The notes: generated from the sequence alone by a model not told the origin. Positions 18,527-27,189 are shown, counted from the stretch's first letter. The stretch: 64,000 nt of DNA from Flavivirga abyssicola (GCF_030540775.2 NZ_CP141266.1:855001-919000), one strand, 5' to 3'. Made by a program: numbers and translations.

Positions 18527-19492
18527 ATGATCGTCTTCCCTGTTACAGCTTCTACCATTTCAGCAAAAGCATTAGGAGTATTTGCAAAAGAAAAATACAA
18601 CCTGAATAAAGATTACGAATGTAAACTATTTAGAACTGGAATGAATCACACCTATTTTCTTTCAGACAATAAAACAAATTATGTCTTGAGAGTTTATAGC
18701 CATAATTGGAGATCAAAATCAGAAATTTTTGAAGAAATTAAACTTTTAACATTGCTAAAAGAAAATAACTTAAGTGTTTCTTTTCCTATTCAAGATAAAA
18801 ACGGACAATTCATTCAAGAAATAAATGCACCCGAAGGCATTCGATATGTCGTACTTTTTTCATTTGCACAAGGCAATAAAGTTAGGTTTATGGACCAAGA
18901 GACCTGTTTTTCAATTGGAACACTTATGGCAAAAATTCATAACCTTACCTTAAACAAAACTATCGACAGAATATCTTATGATAAAAAATCTCTTTTGGAG
19001 CTCCCCTATAAACACTTAAAACAATATTTTTCCGAAACATTACCTGAAATGGAATTTATTAAAAAAATTGGTGACTCTTTTCAAAAAACTGATTTCAGTA
19101 ATATTCAAAACGGAGTTATTCATATGGATATTTGGTATGATAATATGAGTGTCGCTAATAAAAAAGAAATGACAATATTTGACTTTGATTTTTGCGGAAA
19201 TGGTCCACAGGTTTTAGATATTGGTTATTTCTGTAAACAATTGTTTCATATTGAAACTGATAAAAAAGAATACCAACTAAAAGTACAGGCTTTTTTGAAT
19301 GGCTACCAAAGTATTAAACCATTATCTAAAAAAGAATTGAGGTTGATACCTAAAGCTGGAATTGCTGTTTTTATTTTTTATCTTGGTATTCAGTCTCAGA
19401 GATTTGATTGGTCTAATATATTTCTATCGGAGAACTATTTAAAAATGTATGTCGGGAGATTAAAATCCTGGATTGACTATCACAATATCTAA
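18527..19492 (+). CDS. APH-family phosphotransferase (kinase-like)
   Basis: A 321-residue member of the aminoglycoside phosphotransferase/choline kinase fold. It has a catalytic loop HMDIWYDN (199-206: His199, Asp201, Asn206) and a metal-binding DFD (219-221). The N-lobe contains NYVLRVYSHN, with the ATP-binding strand. The layout is close to RdoA/SrkA-like and homoserine kinase II-like proteins, which phosphorylate small molecules or proteins. A real aminoglycoside resistance role is unlikely, and the substrate cannot be told. It is a monocistronic gene with a 14-bp palindrome upstream. Confidence 0.8.
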   Translation: MIVFPVTASTISAKALGVFAKEKYNLNKDYECKLFRTGMNHTYFLSDNKTNYVLRVYSHNWRSKSEIFEEIKLLTLLKENNLSVSFPIQDKNGQFIQEINAPEGIRYVVLFSFAQGNKVRFMDQETCFSIGTLMAKIHNLTLNKTIDRISYDKKSLLELPYKHLKQYFSETLPEMEFIKKIGDSFQKTDFSNIQNGVIHMDIWYDNMSVANKKEMTIFDFDFCGNGPQVLDIGYFCKQLFHIETDKKEYQLKVQAFLNGYQSIKPLSKKELRLIPKAGIAVFIFYLGIQSQRFDWSNIFLSENYLKMYVGRLKSWIDYHNI

Positions 19493-19562
19493 AAAAGGCC
19501 TAGTTCTTACGCAACTATCCAGATTTTTCTTCATCTATAGTGTATTACTAATATAATTCATT

Positions 19563-19931
19563 ATGAAGAAACCTCTTTTATTCGCTATACTCATATTACT
19601 CACCTTTTTTTCATGTAAAAGTGATGATGATTTTAATAATACCTGTAATGTTTCAAACCCGGTTGAAAACTTAGAGTGGTTAAAGGAAGCTATTGAAGAG
19701 TTAGAACAATCTAGTTTAGCTCAGACCGGAGAAGTATATGTTTCTCAGACATATTATAAATTTAGTACTATATTTATTTTTGGTAATTGCTGTGCACTTT
19801 GTAATAGTGTTCTTTCGGTTTATAATTGTGAGGGTAAGATATTAGGATATATAGGTGACGATACTTTTAAACGTAGTCTGTTAGATAAATCCGTTATAAT
19901 ATGGAAACCTGAAAACTTTATTTGCAACTAA
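19563..19931 (+). CDS. Small Cys-rich lipoprotein, unknown function
   Basis: A 122-residue lipoprotein. The signal peptide ends in FFSC (Cys19), followed by an acidic KSDDDF stretch typical of exported Bacteroidota lipoproteins. The mature part contains NPVENLEWLKEAIEELEQ and a cysteine cluster (GNCCALCNSVLSVYNCEG) that could form disulfides, plus a last Cys near the end. Small lipoproteins of this shape are common in the family and uncharacterised. Its 3' end overlaps the convergent lipB gene by 4 bases, so the two stop codons interlock. Confidence 0.65.
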   Translation: MKKPLLFAILILLTFFSCKSDDDFNNTCNVSNPVENLEWLKEAIEELEQSSLAQTGEVYVSQTYYKFSTIFIFGNCCALCNSVLSVYNCEGKILGYIGDDTFKRSLLDKSVIIWKPENFICN

Positions 19932-20626
19932 AAAAACGCTGCTTCAAAAAGGTTTGCAAAATGTTTTAGGAGTTTTCCTTTTACCTCATCCATAGAAACT
20001 TCTTTCACACCAAGTTCTACATTTAAAGAGGTTACCGCTTTACCACGAATACCGCAAGGTATTATATTGTCAAAATACCCTAAGTTGGCATTAACATTTA
20101 GTGCAAAACCGTGCATGGTTACCCAACGGCTTGCACGAACGCCCATAGCACAAATTTTGCGAGCAAATGGTGTCCCTACATCCAGCCATACACCAGTTTC
20201 TCCATCACTACGTTCAGCCTTTATGCCATATTCAGCAAGGGTTAGAATAATCATTTCTTCTAAAAAACGAAGGTATTTATGTATGTCTGTAAAGAAGTTT
20301 TCTAAGTCCAAAATAGGGTAGCCTACTACTTGTCCCGGACCATGATAGGTAATATCCCCGCCACGATTAATTTTATAAAACGTTGCGCCTTTTTCGGTAA
20401 GCTGTTCTTCATTTAAAAGTAAATTAGACAAATCGCCACTTTTACCCAAAGTATATACATGTGGGTGCTCCACAAACAAAAAATGATTCTTAGTTTGTAA
20501 ACCTGCTTCTTCCCGCCTGTTTTTAATTTTGGTATCTACAATGGCCTTAAACAACGTTTCCTGATAATCCCAGGTTTGTTTGTAATCTTTAAAACCTAAA
20601 TCTTGTAGTGCAATTTGTTTATTCAA
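19928..20626 (-). CDS. lipB: Octanoyl-[acyl-carrier-protein]-protein N-octanoyltransferase
   Basis: A 232-residue LipB, which moves octanoate from ACP to lipoyl domains as the first step of lipoate synthesis. Visible motifs are RGGDITYHGPGQVVGYPI (88-105), RKICAMGVRASRWVTMHG with Lys157, and IIPCGI with Cys191. The Lys/Cys pair forms the acyl-transfer dyad. It starts 4 bases after the upstream lipoprotein gene, so both share the promoter at 21421. The 3' end overlaps the convergent small lipoprotein gene. Confidence 0.97.
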   Translation of the reverse strand: MNKQIALQDLGFKDYKQTWDYQETLFKAIVDTKIKNRREEAGLQTKNHFLFVEHPHVYTLGKSGDLSNLLLNEEQLTEKGATFYKINRGGDITYHGPGQVVGYPILDLENFFTDIHKYLRFLEEMIILTLAEYGIKAERSDGETGVWLDVGTPFARKICAMGVRASRWVTMHGFALNVNANLGYFDNIIPCGIRGKAVTSLNVELGVKEVSMDEVKGKLLKHFANLFEAAFF

Positions 20627-20630
20627 AATA

Positions 20631-21389
20631 CTAATCCTCTAATACAACATCTACATTTAAAGCTTCGGGATTTGATAAATATTCCATAAAACCAAACTCT
20701 ACGGTAAAGCTTTTTCTATCGGCACTAAACAAGGCCTTTTCGTTTGAAACCGATTTGATTGGCTTAGGGAAATGATAATTTAATTTATACATGGAAGATC
20801 CAAACATAACTGCCATCTCTCCCAAACTATCCGTTACCTTTTTATAAGCTTCTTTATCAACTATTTTAGCAACCCGCTTGAATGTTTTTCCATTAAAATC
20901 ATACTCTAACGTCGTACTCTTATCCAATCCTGGGGATGAAAATGGATTAGCAGGACTATTAGATTGCCCTCCTTTTTTTTCTTTTTCCAAGTCGCTAAAA
21001 CTATTCATTGCCTTAAACATATCCTGAAGTTCACTTACTTCTTTAAAATCTGTAAACATATCAAACTTCATTTCCGAAGTTTTCGGATTCATAACCATAT
21101 GCATGCTAAATGGCTCTAAATTCTTTAATTTTTTTTGTTCTTCTTCTGATAATTTAGAAATACTATCGCGTTTTGCATCAAATAATTCTTTAAAACTAAA
21201 GGTTGAATCTATTGCTTCTTCATTAGTTTCCCCCATTTTATCTCCTGCCATTTGCATAAGCTGGGTGCCGTCAAAAGAAAATTCCATTTTACCAGACCCA
21301 TCATCATTTATATAAATGTTTTCAGAAAACTGACAACTGGTAAAACTGATGGAAATAATAAGTACGATAAGTGTGTATAACCTGTTCAT
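20631..21389 (-). CDS. Lipoprotein of unknown function upstream of lipB
   Basis: A 252-residue lipoprotein: signal peptide with lipobox FTSC (Cys19), then FSENIYINDDGSGKMEFSFDG. Much of the mature protein is charged and beta/alpha mixed. The C-terminal half (TLEYDFNGKTFKRVAKIVD ... FTVEFGFMEYLSNPEAL) looks like a compact domain. No enzymatic motif was recognised. It is the first gene of a two-gene unit with lipB (4-base gap). An exact -7 element (TATCTTTG) lies 32 bases upstream. Confidence 0.6.
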   Translation of the reverse strand: MNRLYTLIVLIISISFTSCQFSENIYINDDGSGKMEFSFDGTQLMQMAGDKMGETNEEAIDSTFSFKELFDAKRDSISKLSEEEQKKLKNLEPFSMHMVMNPKTSEMKFDMFTDFKEVSELQDMFKAMNSFSDLEKEKKGGQSNSPANPFSSPGLDKSTTLEYDFNGKTFKRVAKIVDKEAYKKVTDSLGEMAVMFGSSMYKLNYHFPKPIKSVSNEKALFSADRKSFTVEFGFMEYLSNPEALNVDVVLED

Positions 21390-21420
21390 TTGATTAAGTT
21401 TTGGGTTTTAATTCAAGAAA

Positions 21421-21428
21421 CAAAGATA
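21421..21428 (-). promoter_or_regulatory. Promoter -7 element of the lipoprotein-lipB unit
   Basis: TATCTTTG on the minus strand is an exact TAnnTTTG, 32 bases before the start of the 252-residue lipoprotein gene. It lies just after the stop of the YqaE-like gene, so the unit has its own start of transcription. Confidence 0.55.
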
Positions 21429-21433
21429 CACTT

Positions 21434-21592
21434 TTATCTATTGGGATTGTTAATAATAACTAATGCAGCAATAACACCGGGCACCCAACCGCAAAGCCAT
21501 AATAAAAAGACAATAAAAATGGAACCACACCCTTTATCAATAACTGCTAAAGGTGGGCAAATAATAGACAGTAAAACTCTCCAGAAACTCAT
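21434..21592 (-). CDS. YqaE/Pmp3 family small membrane protein
   Basis: A 52-residue protein read directly from the minus strand. It begins MSFWRVLLSIICPPLAVIDK, continues GCGSIFIVFLLWLCGWVPG and ends VIAALVIINNPNR. Two hydrophobic helices separated by a polar turn, the CPPLAV motif and the G-W-x-PG motif are the hallmarks of the UPF0057/Pmp3 family. These tiny inner-membrane proteins are linked in other organisms to membrane potential and salt or cold stress. Start ATG and TAA stop are both clear. A longer open frame on the opposite strand here is a shadow. Confidence 0.9.
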   Translation of the reverse strand: MSFWRVLLSIICPPLAVIDKGCGSIFIVFLLWLCGWVPGVIAALVIINNPNR

Positions 21593-21771
21593 ACTTTGAT
21601 TTATTTTAATACTGAGATAACTCAGTTATAGATTGATGATTAATTGTTTGACGTTATCGTTTCTAATTTGTTACAATTTATGTTAAATATCGTTAAGAAA
21701 AATGCTTTTATCTTGTGCTTCACAGAAAGATTGCAACCCGTGGTTTATCAACTAAGATGCCTCCGAAAAAA

Positions 21772-21817
21772 ATCGTAAATCAATCATCGTAAATCGTAAA
21801 TCAAATGATTATCTTTG
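21772..21817 (+). promoter_or_regulatory. lysS promoter with upstream short repeats
   Basis: TATCTTTG (21810-21817) is an exact -7 element 30 bases before lysS. Directly upstream, ATCGTAAATC occurs three times (21772-21781, 21786-21795, 21793-21802, the last two overlapping), covering the region where a -33 element would be. The repeats may be activator or repressor sites. Confidence 0.5.
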
Positions 21818-21847
21818 TGCCTTTAAAATTCACACAGTATTTAGAAT

Positions 21848-23539
21848 ATGTCGCAATTATCAGAGCAAGAGCTTGTAAGAAGAGAAAAGTTAGCAAAATT
21901 ACGTGCATTAGGTATTAATCCATACCCTGCAGATTTATATCCTGTAAACCATACCTCAAAACAGGTAAAAGACCAATTTGAAAATGGTAAACAGGTTGTT
22001 ATTGCTGGTAGATTAATGATGATAAAAGTGCAGGGAAAAGCAAGTTTTGCACAATTACAAGATGCCGAAGGAAAAATACAGGTATATTTTAATCGTGATG
22101 AAATTTGCCCTGGAGAAGACAAAGAAAAATACAACGAAGTTTTTAAAAAACTTATTGATTTTGGTGATTTTATTGGTGTTGAAGGCGAATTATTTACAAC
22201 ACAAGTGGGAGAAAAAACAGTTAAAGTCAAGGATTTTACTTTACTGAGCAAAGCTTTAAAACCACTACCATTACCAAAGGAAAAAGATGGTGTCGTATAT
22301 GACGCTTTCACAGACCCCGAGCAACGTTACAGACAGCGTTATGCAGATTTGGTAGTGAATCCACACGTAAAAGATGTTTTTGTAAAGCGCACCAAATTGT
22401 TTAATGCCATGCGTCAGTTTTTTAATGACTCTGGTTACTTTGAAGTTGAAACACCCGTATTACAGCCAATACCTGGAGGCGCAGCTGCACGCCCTTTTAT
22501 AACGCATCATAATGCTTTAGATATTCCATTGTACATGCGAATTGCCAATGAATTATATTTAAAAAGATTAATTGTTGGTGGTTTTGATGGTGTCTATGAG
22601 TTTTCTAAAAACTTTAGAAACGAAGGCATGGACAGAACGCATAATCCCGAGTTTACAGCTATGGAAATTTATGTAGCTTATAAAGACTACAACTGGATGA
22701 TGGATTTTTGTGAACGTTTATTAGAACATTGTGCTATGGCCGTAAACGGAACAACCAAAGCCACTTTTGGCGATCATGAAATAGACTTCAAAGCTCCATA
22801 TGCCCGTGTAACAATGGCTGATTCTATTAAACATTTTACAGGGTTTGATATTACTGGAAAAACCGAAGATGACATTAGACAAGCAGCTAAAGACTTAGGT
22901 ATTGAAGTGGATGATACTATGGGGAAAGGTAAATTGATTGACGAAATTTTTGGCGAAAAATGTGAAGGCAACTACATACAACCTACCTATATAACAGACT
23001 ATCCAAAAGAAATGAGTCCTTTATGTAAAGAACATAGAGAAAACCCTGATTTAACGGAACGTTTTGAGCTCATGGTTTGTGGTAAAGAAATTGCTAACGC
23101 CTATTCTGAGCTTAACGATCCTATTGACCAACGCGAACGTTTTGAACACCAACTTAAACTAGCGGCTAAAGGCGATGATGAAGCTACAGAATTTATAGAC
23201 CATGACTTTTTACGTGCTTTAGAATACGGTATGCCGCCAACATCTGGTATGGGAATTGGTATGGATAGATTGATTATGTTTTTAACTAATAACCAATCTA
23301 TACAAGAGGTTTTATTCTTCCCGCAAATGAGACCCGAAAAGAAAGCACCTGCTATTAGTGAAGAAGGAAAAGCACTTCTAGATTTGCTAAAAAAAGCAGA
23401 GCGTTTTGCTCTTAACGATCTTAAATCACAGTCTGGTTTATCTAATAAAAAATGGGATAAAACTATTAAAGAATTAACTAAAAATAGTTTAGCCAAGGTT
23501 GAAAAAACGGATGATGGCCTCTTTGTTGAAATGGTTTAA
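21848..23539 (+). CDS. lysS: Lysyl-tRNA synthetase, class II
   Basis: A 563-residue class IIb synthetase that charges tRNA-Lys. It has the OB-fold anticodon-binding domain (about 55-145, AGRLMMIKVQGKASFAQLQD). The catalytic core has motif 1 (FNDSGYFEVETPVLQPIPGGAAARPF), motif 2 (FRNEGMDRTHNPEFTAMEIY) and motif 3 (GMGIGMDRLIMFL). After the core comes an extra C-terminal extension of about 60 residues (EKKAPAISEEGKALLDLLKKAE ...), common in Bacteroidota LysRS. It is a single gene with its own promoter. Confidence 0.98.
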   Translation: MSQLSEQELVRREKLAKLRALGINPYPADLYPVNHTSKQVKDQFENGKQVVIAGRLMMIKVQGKASFAQLQDAEGKIQVYFNRDEICPGEDKEKYNEVFKKLIDFGDFIGVEGELFTTQVGEKTVKVKDFTLLSKALKPLPLPKEKDGVVYDAFTDPEQRYRQRYADLVVNPHVKDVFVKRTKLFNAMRQFFNDSGYFEVETPVLQPIPGGAAARPFITHHNALDIPLYMRIANELYLKRLIVGGFDGVYEFSKNFRNEGMDRTHNPEFTAMEIYVAYKDYNWMMDFCERLLEHCAMAVNGTTKATFGDHEIDFKAPYARVTMADSIKHFTGFDITGKTEDDIRQAAKDLGIEVDDTMGKGKLIDEIFGEKCEGNYIQPTYITDYPKEMSPLCKEHRENPDLTERFELMVCGKEIANAYSELNDPIDQRERFEHQLKLAAKGDDEATEFIDHDFLRALEYGMPPTSGMGIGMDRLIMFLTNNQSIQEVLFFPQMRPEKKAPAISEEGKALLDLLKKAERFALNDLKSQSGLSNKKWDKTIKELTKNSLAKVEKTDDGLFVEMV

Positions 23540-23540
23540 C

Positions 23541-23703
23541 TTGAACTCATCCTGACTTTTTCTATTTCCTGAAAAATGGCTAAAATTCGCCCATATTTTG
23601 TTACTTTTTTTATGCTTAGCACTACTATGCTTTGCAAAAAATGCCTCATCTGAACAAATTTTATCTCATTTTCGGTTAAAAACAAAAAGTCAAGATGAGT
23701 TCT
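23541..23703. repeat. Hairpin repeat element after lysS
   Basis: The two ends are inverted copies of each other. TTGAACTCATCCTGACTTTT at 23541-23560 pairs with AAAAAGTCAAGATGAGTTC at 23684-23702, and similarity continues inward, imperfectly, for about 50 bases on each side. The right end (23676-23702) is repeated exactly, in inverse orientation, at 62362-62388. Size and terminal inverted repeats suggest a small non-autonomous element or a structured 3' RNA. No coding frame. Confidence 0.6.
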
Positions 23704-23726
23704 ATTATACCGAATTCATATAAAAC

Positions 23727-23797
23727 AAAAAGCCAGTAATTTTTACATTACTGGCTTTTTAACTAACTAACCAAACTAACAACTTAAACTAACTATA
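23727..23797 (-). ncRNA. GUUAGUU-tract plus hairpin module, copy 1
   Basis: Read on the minus strand this is a tract built of GTTAGTT units (23761-23797). It is followed by a 13-bp hairpin (arms 23727-23739 and 23748-23760) and a T-run. It lies 65 bases past the stop of the small repeat-protein gene and is the likely terminator of that gene. The same arrangement occurs at 32487-32577 and 62138-62208. On the plus strand the hairpin can also stop lysS transcripts. Confidence 0.5.
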
Positions 23798-23861
23798 AAT
23801 TTATATCAATCTCTTCTTTAATTTCAATAAGCACAATAGAATTCTAATCTAAATCTCCTTT

Positions 23862-24209
23862 TCATTTTAGAGGATTAAAGTTTCTTGGCAGAAAACCTTC
23901 TGTATCAAAACCAAGCTCTACCTCCTCTTCAACTTTGTAAATTTCTACAACGCTCCAATCTATGTCATGTAGCCCTTTTAAAGGGTTGAAATTTTCTGGC
24001 AAATATGCTTTGGTATCAAAACCAATTTCTATTTCCTCATCTATTTCATAAACTTCAATACTACTAACATCCAAATAATGTTCTTCGCATGTTGGTTGCT
24101 TTAAACCATCTGTGTTTCCGTTGGTGATAGCTGTTGTGTTTAACGTAAACAACAAGCTAAAAATAAAGGCTAATCTTATCATATTTTTATATTTTTTTGT
24201 CATTTTCAT
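23862..24209 (-). CDS. Small secreted protein with two 30-residue repeats
   Basis: A 115-residue protein with a signal peptide (IRLAFIFSLLFTL, to about residue 30). The mature part is almost entirely two direct repeats, residues 49-78 and 86-115, with 18 of 30 positions identical. Each is acidic (EVYEIDEEIE / EIYKVEEEVE) followed by GFDTxxxLPxNFNPLK. Proteins repeating a GFDT...LP..F-P motif occur in other flavobacteria as I recall them, without known function. The mature protein is very acidic. The start codon is uncertain (24209, 24203 or 24182). It ends with the second repeat, and the GTTAGTT module follows. Confidence 0.65.
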   Translation of the reverse strand: MKMTKKYKNMIRLAFIFSLLFTLNTTAITNGNTDGLKQPTCEEHYLDVSSIEVYEIDEEIEIGFDTKAYLPENFNPLKGLHDIDWSVVEIYKVEEEVELGFDTEGFLPRNFNPLK

Positions 24210-24470
24210 ATTGCAAAATTGGCATGTTTTTTGATCATAATTGCTTTGATTTAGAAACTTTTAACATTAATAATTACGGCTTTAACTTTTTTTAATAAAA
24301 AGAATAATAATATGTTAATTTTTTAAGGATTCTAAAAGCTAAAAACAATCTTTTAATCAATTAAACCAAACGATTATCTTTTAGTCTAACCTTAAAATTA
24401 TTTTACCAGTTACTATTAAAAATTGTAGCTATATTTATAAATTAAAAAACAAACCCCTCTTACACTAAAT

Positions 24471-26948
24471 ATGATTAAAAAACTTGTAATCTGCATCACC
24501 GTCATTACACTTTTTTCTTTTACAATTACTAACAACTTTAGAGAATTAGTGATAGAAAAACTTCAGAATTACATAGGTGACTATCCTGAAAAAGTATATG
24601 TACAAACAGACAAACCTTACTATGCTACAGGAGAAGATATTTGGTATACGGCCTATTTAGTTAATGGTATTGATCATAAAAGATCGGATAAAAGTCGGGT
24701 TATTTATGTAGAATTAATTAACGAAAAAGATAGTATTGTTTCTAAAAAACAACTGTACACAAAGGATATTAGTGTTCCGGGCGACTTCAAAATAAAAAAG
24801 GAATGGGCTCCGGGAAATTATATGCTAAGAGCGTATACCAATTATATGCGAAATAAAGATGCCGATTACTTTTTTCAGAAACAGATTCCTATTTGGAATT
24901 TAGCAGTAAACGATAGTTTAAACAACACGGTAGTTGATTTAGAGACCCCCCAGCCCCCCTTATTAGAAAAAGAGTTAGTTGAAAAACCTGAAATTAACTT
25001 TTATCCAGAAAGTGGTTATTTAATTAACGGATTAAATTCTAAAGTAGCACTTAAAGTTAAAGACAAACAAAATAGAGATATAATTGTTAAAGGCAATATT
25101 AAAGATTCTGATGGCACTACAATTTGCCCATTTGAAACTTTTGAGTTTGGTTTAGGCTATATAACCATTACACCTGAAGCGAACAAAAGTTATTATGCGA
25201 GTGTAATTATTAACAATCAGGAAATAAAATACCCTTTACCAAAAGCGCTTCCACAAGGCTACCATTTAAGCATTGTAAACAATGGTCATCAAATTATTCT
25301 AAAAGCCACTGCCAATGTAGGTTTAGGTTTAAAAAATTCCTTTTTGGTGGCACATCAAAGAGGTAAGCTCTTTTTTGAAAAACTGGAAACTGAAAATAAA
25401 AACACCTATACTATAAAATTAAACACAAACAATTTACAAGACGGTGTAGCTAGTTTCACCTTATTTGATAATAGCGGAAAACCTGTTTGTGAACGTTTGG
25501 TATATGTAAACAACCCGGTAAATGATATAAACATTAATGTTAGCAAAAACAAAACAGTTTATAAAACCAGAGATAAAGTTACTATTCAAATTGACTTAGC
25601 AGATAAAAATGGGAATCAGGCTCTCGGGAATTTATCAATGTCTGTAAGTGACTTAGATGCTGTTGGACAAAATTCTAAGAGTGAAAATATTAAAACATAT
25701 CTTTTATTGAATTCCGATTTAAGAGGAAACATTGAAAATCCCGGTTATTTCTTTGAAAAAGAAAACGACCTAAAAAGACATTATTTATTAGATTTGGTTA
25801 TGCTTACGCATGGCTGGAGACGTTTTACATGGAATCATATCTTGTATAATGCAGCAACAGAAAAGGCAAGCTTTAAACCAGAAACAGGAATTTATATTTC
25901 AGGACGTACAACGGCCTTAAAAGGAGCCAAGCAGTCGTTTTCTGCTGCTACCAGAATTACTTTTATGGGGAGTGATCCCTATCAGGACAAAAAACAATCA
26001 AATGCTAACGGGATATTCAAATACGGCCCTTTTATTTTTAATGATTCCATTCCCACACTTATTGAAGCACGTGTTAAAGATTTTAAATCGGATGACAATA
26101 GAAAAAACCGATTTGTTAATATCCTTCTGGAAGACGATTTTAATAATAGCCCAAAAGTTTCGCGAAATACACTTTTAAAACCAAATGTAAATGACAAGCG
26201 TAAAATAACCAATTTTATAAAGCAATCTCAATCCATTACAAAAATAGAAGCTGAATTTGAAGAATCCGCAAGAGTGCTTGATGAAGTCGTTATTACAGCA
26301 CAACGAAAATCGGAACGAGAAAAAAGAAACGAACTATTAAATGAGAGAACCGATTATGGATTTCCATCAAACAGAATAGATTTAAATGATTACCCTAATA
26401 GTGAATCATTAACTATTTTTGATTTATTAGCTATGGTTCCCGGAGTAAACGTTAATAATGATTCTATCTCCATAAGAAATGGGGGAACTCCTCGTATTTT
26501 TTTAGATGGAATGCCCGTTGAAATAACCGATATTTCCTATATAAATGGTAGTGAAATTGAGTTTATAGATATATTAAAAGGAGCAGATGCCGCCTTTTTT
26601 AGTAATAGTGGAAATGGTGTTATTGCTATACATTCCAAAACCGGAGCCGGCATTAGAAATATAAATGTTAAACGTAAACCAGGAATTATAGATTTTAAAG
26701 CTGTAGGGTTTTATACAGCACGGGAGTTTTATGCTCCAGATCATTTAAATGGTTTTGATGAGGCTATTAAGCGAGATATTAGAACCACTTTACATTGGGA
26801 GCCCAAAATAAAACTTACCAGAGATGCTAGTAAATCTGAAGTTTCTTTCTTTACGAGCGATACTCGAAGTAATTACGCTATTAAGATTGAAGGAGTAACT
26901 GAAACCGGAATTCCCGTATACCATTTAACAACACTTGAAGTAGATTAA
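24471..26948 (+). CDS. TonB-plug/macroglobulin-like envelope protein without barrel
   Basis: An 825-residue exported protein. After a signal segment, VYVQTDKPYYATGEDIWYTA (residues about 43-62) starts the MG2-like macroglobulin domain found in Bacteroidota plug proteins. Further beta domains follow. Late in the protein VLDEVVITAQ precedes a TonB-dependent receptor plug (about 655-735: SLTIFDLLAMVPGVNVNN, IFLDGMPVE, NGVIAIHSKTG). It ends about 90 residues after the plug, so no 22-strand barrel is encoded. Such proteins are common in the group and of unknown function; partnership with a separate barrel is a guess. Not part of an operon. Confidence 0.75.
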   Translation: MIKKLVICITVITLFSFTITNNFRELVIEKLQNYIGDYPEKVYVQTDKPYYATGEDIWYTAYLVNGIDHKRSDKSRVIYVELINEKDSIVSKKQLYTKDISVPGDFKIKKEWAPGNYMLRAYTNYMRNKDADYFFQKQIPIWNLAVNDSLNNTVVDLETPQPPLLEKELVEKPEINFYPESGYLINGLNSKVALKVKDKQNRDIIVKGNIKDSDGTTICPFETFEFGLGYITITPEANKSYYASVIINNQEIKYPLPKALPQGYHLSIVNNGHQIILKATANVGLGLKNSFLVAHQRGKLFFEKLETENKNTYTIKLNTNNLQDGVASFTLFDNSGKPVCERLVYVNNPVNDININVSKNKTVYKTRDKVTIQIDLADKNGNQALGNLSMSVSDLDAVGQNSKSENIKTYLLLNSDLRGNIENPGYFFEKENDLKRHYLLDLVMLTHGWRRFTWNHILYNAATEKASFKPETGIYISGRTTALKGAKQSFSAATRITFMGSDPYQDKKQSNANGIFKYGPFIFNDSIPTLIEARVKDFKSDDNRKNRFVNILLEDDFNNSPKVSRNTLLKPNVNDKRKITNFIKQSQSITKIEAEFEESARVLDEVVITAQRKSEREKRNELLNERTDYGFPSNRIDLNDYPNSESLTIFDLLAMVPGVNVNNDSISIRNGGTPRIFLDGMPVEITDISYINGSEIEFIDILKGADAAFFSNSGNGVIAIHSKTGAGIRNINVKRKPGIIDFKAVGFYTAREFYAPDHLNGFDEAIKRDIRTTLHWEPKIKLTRDASKSEVSFFTSDTRSNYAIKIEGVTETGIPVYHLTTLEVD

Positions 26949-27187
26949 CGTGAGTTCAAGTAATCACAATTATTACTTACAACCGACTAATATTCAGGAA
27001 AATGTCTCCTCGAGCGCAGTCGAGAGGTTCTTAAATGACTTCAAATTTCAATAGGTCTCGACTTCAGTTTATACTGAGTACTTCGACTGCGCTCAGTATA
27101 AACTATAGCCGAAGTACTCGACCTGACAACACATTAAACATCTAAAAATCAAAATGTTACAAAAATATTACATAGAAACTCACGTTA
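26946..27187. repeat. Palindromic intergenic element between convergent genes
   Basis: An 11-bp inverted repeat (TAACGTGAGTT 26946-26956 / AACTCACGTTA 27177-27187) brackets the whole gap; its left arm contains the plug gene's stop codon. Inside are a hairpin of 13-bp arms (AGTTTATACTGAG 27066-27078 / CTCAGTATAAACT 27092-27104) with loop TACTTCGACTGCG, and a smaller one (CTCGA 27009-27013 / TCGAG 27020-27024). The loop motif CGACTGCGCTCA recurs, reversed, at 40993-41004. It is likely a bidirectional terminator built from a dispersed repeat. Confidence 0.6.
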
Positions 27188-27189
27188 GA

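Noticed and set aside
18527-19492. Aminoglycoside resistance gene
   Set aside because: The APH fold is shared by many kinases; the gene sits in ordinary chromosomal context without mobile-element signs, so a resistance call is not supported.
21390-21599. 69-codon plus-strand frame
   Set aside because: The opposite strand encodes the well-matched YqaE/Pmp3 protein, so this frame is a shadow.
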